Of a stretch of 64,000 nucleotides of DNA, positions 61,501 to 64,000 are shown in pieces. The DNA is from Chryseobacterium arthrosphaerae (GTDB lineage: Bacteria; Bacteroidota; Bacteroidia; Flavobacteriales; Weeksellaceae), in the NCBI RefSeq assembly GCF_001684965.1, contig NZ_MAYG01000023.1:1-64000 (forward strand), read 5' to 3'. The notes under the pieces were generated by a model that saw nothing but the letters and a program-made list of their open reading frames with translations, did no database searches and was not told the DNA's origin. A program made the translations under genes and the position numbers. The first letter of the stretch is position 1, and the number at the start of each line of letters is the position of its first letter.

Positions 61501-62260
61501 GGAAAAGATGGGATCTGGCCGAACTGAAACCTGCATGGGTTCCGCTGCTGATGATAGGATGGTGCAGGGCAACAATAATTCTTTTACCCTGATTTTTGAT
61601 GATAAGATCTTTAAATTCGGTAAAGAAATCCTCACGGGTTTTGATATTACAGTTTTTGTTGATTCCCGGGTAATTATCCCAGTTGGTGATCACCCATTCC
61701 GTATCAATGGCGATCAGCTTGATGTCTTTGGATATGTTGATATCGTCAATAGGGCAGCCGTTTTTTGGAAGGAAAGCTTTTTTGTCATCAAAATATTTTT
61801 TGACGAGTCCTTCCTGGGTGTTGAGCCCTTCCAGTCCACTGTACCAGTCATGATTTCCCGGAATCACCAATGTTTTTCCTTTGAAATTCCTGGTAATGGC
61901 GAGCTGATTTTCAAGTTTTATTTTTGCTGAATCATAATCTTTATCAGTTTCTTTAGGCATTCCGTTAGGGTAGATGTTATCACCTAAAAAGATCAGCATA
62001 GAATTGCTATCTGCGGAGTCCAGCTTGCCTTTCAGTAAATTTAAGGTCTTTTTTGCCTGGGGTTCATCTGCATTTCCGGCATCTCCAATCAGGAACAGTT
62101 TAAAATCACTTTCAGATTTAATGTCAGAATTTTTTACTTCAAATAAGTTTTTGCCCTTTTGTACGTTATATGTAGCGCAGGAGTAAAGGGCTCCGGCGGA
62201 CATTACTGTTCTCAGAACAACAGAAGTATTTTTTAGATGAGTTTTAAAGGATAAATTCAT
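58544..62260 (-). CDS. lipoprotein-like metallophosphoesterase fused to a kinase-like segment and an outer-membrane barrel
   Basis: 1238 aa. A lipobox-like LYSC ends at C28. Residues 50-380 form a calcineurin-like phosphoesterase: IGDAGN (D60), LGDNIYPNG (D94), GNHDW (H137), ALHHP and GHDHN (H310, H312). Residues 465-660 carry a HipA/Fam20-like kinase pattern: GQEFVMRGVKK, then LIGDWDRHSDQW (613-624; the usual DRHxxN Asn is Gln) and PIPKDRDQAF (639-648). From about 880 an Omp85/surface-antigen-like barrel runs to the terminal GIGMKF. Its activity is unknown. Divergent from the HD gene, 26 bp away. Confidence 0.8.
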   Translation of the reverse strand: MNLSFKTHLKNTSVVLRTVMSAGALYSCATYNVQKGKNLFEVKNSDIKSESDFKLFLIGDAGNADEPQAKKTLNLLKGKLDSADSNSMLIFLGDNIYPNGMPKETDKDYDSAKIKLENQLAITRNFKGKTLVIPGNHDWYSGLEGLNTQEGLVKKYFDDKKAFLPKNGCPIDDINISKDIKLIAIDTEWVITNWDNYPGINKNCNIKTREDFFTEFKDLIIKNQGKRIIVALHHPIISSGTHAGFSSARSHLFPFNSKVPVPVVASFLNVLRSSSGASPADINNRHYADLANRLKSIVQDKENIIFVSGHDHNLQYHEDGNLRQIISGAGSKVDPSTIIEKTDFSYGGSGFAVLNFRKDQSTDVEYFSTKDAQLQKLTHISVISKPDVFVNNFPNSFPATFSSTIYPVQLTQKGKFYRWLWGDHYRKYYGIPIEAPTANLSELNGGYVPFREGGGNQSNSLRLKAADGQEFVMRGVKKSAIRFLNNMAFQKSTLGEELTDTFPEKFLLDFYTTNHPFTPFTIGNMSEKLNIFHSNPKLYFIPKQQALGRYNENYGDEMYMIEERFSSDPKTLASLDNAKDIVSTDDVLKNLSKSNKYSVDKESYIRARVFDMLIGDWDRHSDQWKWAEYEVGDRIIYKPIPKDRDQAFSKYDGAAFKIIMNVPAIRHMKTFTEDISSVKWLAMEPYPMDLVFLKGATQEDWETQAKYIQEHLTDADIDDAFHNLPKEVQDETIDDIQRKLKIRKTKLQGYASQYYDVLQKKVPLAGTVNPDRFVITKNGHSVQVQQYKLGKNKDQNELVFEKTYHDSKTKELWIYGLEDDDIYEVVGTGNPKMTIRLIGGYNHDTYNVADGRKVKIYDFKSQKNTYNAGNATKNITDDYDINSYNYKHPKYSAFAGYPNVDYNPDDGVIIGVLANYTVNNFIRDPFTQRHSLKTNFYTATAGFSVEYKGIFKKAISGWDLNLDAFYTTPRFSQNFFGLSNESPYDKENTEREYNRARISKFSFAPSIAKKSWMNLSHQIQLTFEDNKVQRKEGRFINLSPDVSPEVFNSQQFVGANYTFGYKNADNAAFPTLGLEFMLNANWKATLSDFNRNFLTLKGRLAIDHRIDKKGNFVFANSSNVMWINNNHFEFYQAAAIGGNNGMRAFRNERFSGRSYFINNSEIRWDFGRIRNNIVPANMGILIGYDIGRVWNDNENSRKWHQSAGAGVWLSIVEMMSARLNYFYGADGGRVSAGIGMKF

Positions 62261-62267
62261 AAATTTA
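62260..62267 (+). promoter_or_regulatory. weak -7-like box in the 26-bp divergent gap
   Basis: TAAATTTA differs from TAnnTTTG in the last base and overlaps the start codon of the phosphoesterase gene. It is 19 nt before the HD gene start, so the divergent genes would compete for the same DNA. Confidence 0.35.
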
Positions 62268-62286
62268 CATTAACAAAATTTCAGGG

Positions 62287-63462
62287 ATGAGCATTCTACA
62301 CAAAGCTAAAAATTATGTTGAAATCTTATTCAAAGATAAGTTATCTTCAGTATATTTTTATCATAATTTTATCCATACTGCCTATACAGTGAATAAGGCA
62401 GAGGAAATTATGAAAAATACTCCTGTTTCAGATGATGATCAGGAGAAAGTACTCGTAGCATTATGGTTTCATGATACCGGATATATAGAATGTGCCAAGA
62501 ATCATGAGGAAAGAAGTGTGGAGATTATGAAAGAGTTTCTGCACCAGGAAAACTATCCTGAAAACTATATTTCAGATGTTGAAAAGCTGATCCTGGCAAC
62601 AAAAATTACCTATGAACCACAGAATCTGTTGGAGAAAATAGTAAAAGATGCCGATTTCAGCCACTTTGCAGGTCATGACTACAATGATATTTCCGATGCG
62701 CTGAGAAAAGAATGGGAACTGACGAACGTGAGGTGTTTTTCCAATGATGAATGGAATGCCGGTAATCTGGATATGCTGAAAAATAAACATACTTACTATA
62801 CAGATTACGCCAAGGAAAACTGGGAACCTCTAAAAAAGAAGAACATTAAAAAGATTGAGAAGAAATTGAATAAGGAAGAGGATAAAAAAGAGACCGCCGA
62901 AAGTAAATCTGAAGGAAAAAAAGAAAAGGAAAAATCAGACAGGAGTGTAGACACGCTCTTCAGGGTTACATTAAATAATCATACGAGACTCAGTGACATT
63001 GCAGACAGCAAAGCGAATATTCTACTGTCTGTAAACGCCATCATTATTTCAGTCTGTCTGTCCGTTTTGGTTCCCAAGCTGGATGCCCCGAAAAATTCCC
63101 ACCTGATCCTTCCCAGTTTTATCTTATTGTTGTCAAGTGTACTGACGATTATATTTGCGATCCTTTCTACAAAGCCCAATGTAACCAAAACAACATTTTC
63201 AGCCCAGGATATTATCAACAGAAAAGTCAATCTGCTGTTCTTTGGAAACTTCCAGCAGATGCAGTTTGATGAATACCATAACGCCATGAAAGACCTGATC
63301 AAAGACAGGGATTATATTTATGACTCTATGGTCAAAGACCTGTATTATCTGGGAAAAGTTCTTGACCGTAAATACAAGCTTTTATCGATCACGTATAAGA
63401 TCTTTATGGCCGGGATTATTATTTCCGTGCTGTCTTTTGGCTTTGCTTTTCTGAGCCTTTAA
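62287..63462 (+). CDS. HD domain protein with a Pycsar effector-type three-TM domain (DUF5706)
   Basis: 391 aa. Residues 1-180 are an HD phosphohydrolase domain: FYHNFIH (H30), ALWFHDTGY (H62, D63), NHEERS (H73) and KIVKDADFSHF (D121, D123). A Lys/Glu-rich linker covers 183-218. The C-terminal half matches the DUF5706/PycTM class: DRSVDTLFRVTLNNHTRLSD, IADSKANILLSVN, and membrane helices at about 243-262, 273-292 and 372-390. PycTM proteins depolarise the membrane on cyclic cCMP/cUMP in anti-phage defence. No cyclase lies beside it. Confidence 0.88.
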   Translation: MSILHKAKNYVEILFKDKLSSVYFYHNFIHTAYTVNKAEEIMKNTPVSDDDQEKVLVALWFHDTGYIECAKNHEERSVEIMKEFLHQENYPENYISDVEKLILATKITYEPQNLLEKIVKDADFSHFAGHDYNDISDALRKEWELTNVRCFSNDEWNAGNLDMLKNKHTYYTDYAKENWEPLKKKNIKKIEKKLNKEEDKKETAESKSEGKKEKEKSDRSVDTLFRVTLNNHTRLSDIADSKANILLSVNAIIISVCLSVLVPKLDAPKNSHLILPSFILLLSSVLTIIFAILSTKPNVTKTTFSAQDIINRKVNLLFFGNFQQMQFDEYHNAMKDLIKDRDYIYDSMVKDLYYLGKVLDRKYKLLSITYKIFMAGIIISVLSFGFAFLSL

Positions 63463-63483
63463 ACGAAAACAATATATTATTAT

Positions 63484-63518
63484 AAAGCCGGACAATTTTC
63501 TTTGTCCGGCTTTTTTTC
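63484..63518. terminator. terminator shared by the HD gene and the next minus-strand gene
   Basis: An 11-bp stem AAAGCCGGACA / TGTCCGGCTTT with an 8-nt loop and TTTTTTT. It ends the HD transcript and reads as a possible end for the minus gene as well. Confidence 0.88.
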
Positions 63519-63519
63519 T

Positions 63520-63999
63520 TTATTGATCTTGATTGTGACTGATGGAAACCCTCAACGCCAAGAGTCCGGTAATCCCCTGGAGATCTTCTACCCTGAGGAA
63601 TTCTATATCATGTTGCAGAATGCCTTTTTTCTGCAGTTTGGAGATATAATCCAGATATTCTTTCTGGTTTTCCATTCCGAAATAGACGATGGTAATCTTT
63701 CCGGGAGCGGTAATACGTTCTGCAGAATCCTTGATATGGGCTTTATCTAAGCGTTTTTTGATGATCTCATAATAGGAATTGTAGGCTCCGTCTACATCAA
63801 AACGTTTTTCATCCATTCTGAAACGGATGTCTATCTTTTCGTTATATACAAAGATCAGGGAAGCGATATCCAGCTGAACGGGAAGGGCTTTTTTAAATGA
63901 CTGGAATTCCAGTTCCATTTTACAGATGGTTTTCAGCTGCCAGTACCTCAATTTATGAACTACTTTGAAGGTGTAATGCAGCTCCGGAGCAATAGAATG
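63520..63999 (-). CDS. C-terminal part of a large protein, probably a GAF-domain family member (partial)
   Basis: The frame is open from the window edge (63999) to the TAA at 63520, at least 159 aa, starting HSIAPELHYTFKVVHKLRYW. The true start is outside the window. The part seen is alpha/beta (LPVQLDIASLIFVYNEKIDI, RFDVDGAYNSYYEIIKKRLD, KITIVYFGMENQKEYLDYI, FLRVEDLQGITGLLALRV). The GAF link comes from memory of similar Chryseobacterium proteins and is weak. No partner gene is visible. Confidence 0.55.
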   Translation of the reverse strand, partial: HSIAPELHYTFKVVHKLRYWQLKTICKMELEFQSFKKALPVQLDIASLIFVYNEKIDIRFRMDEKRFDVDGAYNSYYEIIKKRLDKAHIKDSAERITAPGKITIVYFGMENQKEYLDYISKLQKKGILQHDIEFLRVEDLQGITGLLALRVSISHNQDQ

Positions 64000-64000
64000 G

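Overview
The window looks like chromosome from a Chryseobacterium-type member of the Flavobacteriia (Bacteroidota). The evidence is low-GC DNA, many -7 boxes of the TAnnTTTG type with almost no Shine-Dalgarno sequences, type IX secretion relatives (PorV-like, PorP/SprF), DUF5606, DUF3822, GIN-domain and VF530 proteins, and many short secreted proteins or lipoproteins known mainly from this class. The genus is an inference. No tRNA, CRISPR array, prophage or intact insertion sequence was found. The content is mostly chromosomal core with scattered accessory pieces.

Layout. 1-550: the 3' end of a 5S rRNA (end of an rRNA operon), its terminator, and a cluster of intergenic repeats. 0.5-5.5 kb: acyl-CoA carboxylase beta subunit, a candidate small RNA, an EamA transporter, a PorV-like barrel and its partner. 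5.8-14.1 kb: uvrC, a secreted protein, hutH, a GNAT enzyme, a lipoprotein subtilase, ygiD-like dioxygenase and YceI. 14.1-20.2 kb: a second copy of the structured repeat, a DPP IV-like peptidase, three secreted proteins and a luciferase-like oxidoreductase. 20.2-30.7 kb: a 184-bp inverted-repeat element, sbcC-sbcD, small proteins, an FKBP, YchJ, an M3 peptidase and a GIN-domain lipoprotein. 30.7-36.4 kb: a Kef-type antiporter with its flavodoxin-like partner, a lemA-TPM-TPM operon, folA and a TPR membrane protein. 36.5-45 kb: a TRIC channel, a frameshifted four-helix-bundle (23S IVP-like) gene inside inverted repeats, coaD, ddl, a PASTA protein, rluD, sprF, hemW and murI. 45.2-53 kb: a nitroreductase/HxlR divergent switch, rsmD-DUF3822-Smr genes, a phosphoesterase, a class C beta-lactamase-like hydrolase, archaemetzincin and sixA. 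53-64 kb: ruvX-def-DUF5606, mazG, lipoproteins, a 1238-aa phosphoesterase/kinase-like/barrel fusion, a divergent HD-Pycsar effector protein, and the C-terminal end of a further gene.

How the genes fit together. Cell-wall supply recurs (ddl, PASTA, murI), as do envelope proteolysis and phosphate chemistry (subtilase, DPP IV, M3 peptidase, archaemetzincin, serine hydrolase, phosphoesterases) and genome or translation maintenance (uvrC, sbcCD, rluD, rsmD, def, ruvX, mazG).

The least ordinary items are: (1) the HD-linker-three-TM protein of the Pycsar effector class, with no cyclase beside it, divergent by 26 bp from (2) the phosphoesterase/kinase-like/outer-membrane-barrel fusion; (3) the broken IVP-like gene whose likely start codon lies in an ATGAGTAAT repeat and which is bracketed by a 17-bp perfect inverted repeat; (4) two copies, on opposite strands, of a ~110-nt structured intergenic element; (5) an HxlR control region in which both divergent genes carry the same 18-nt leader; and (6) two short orphan transcription units.
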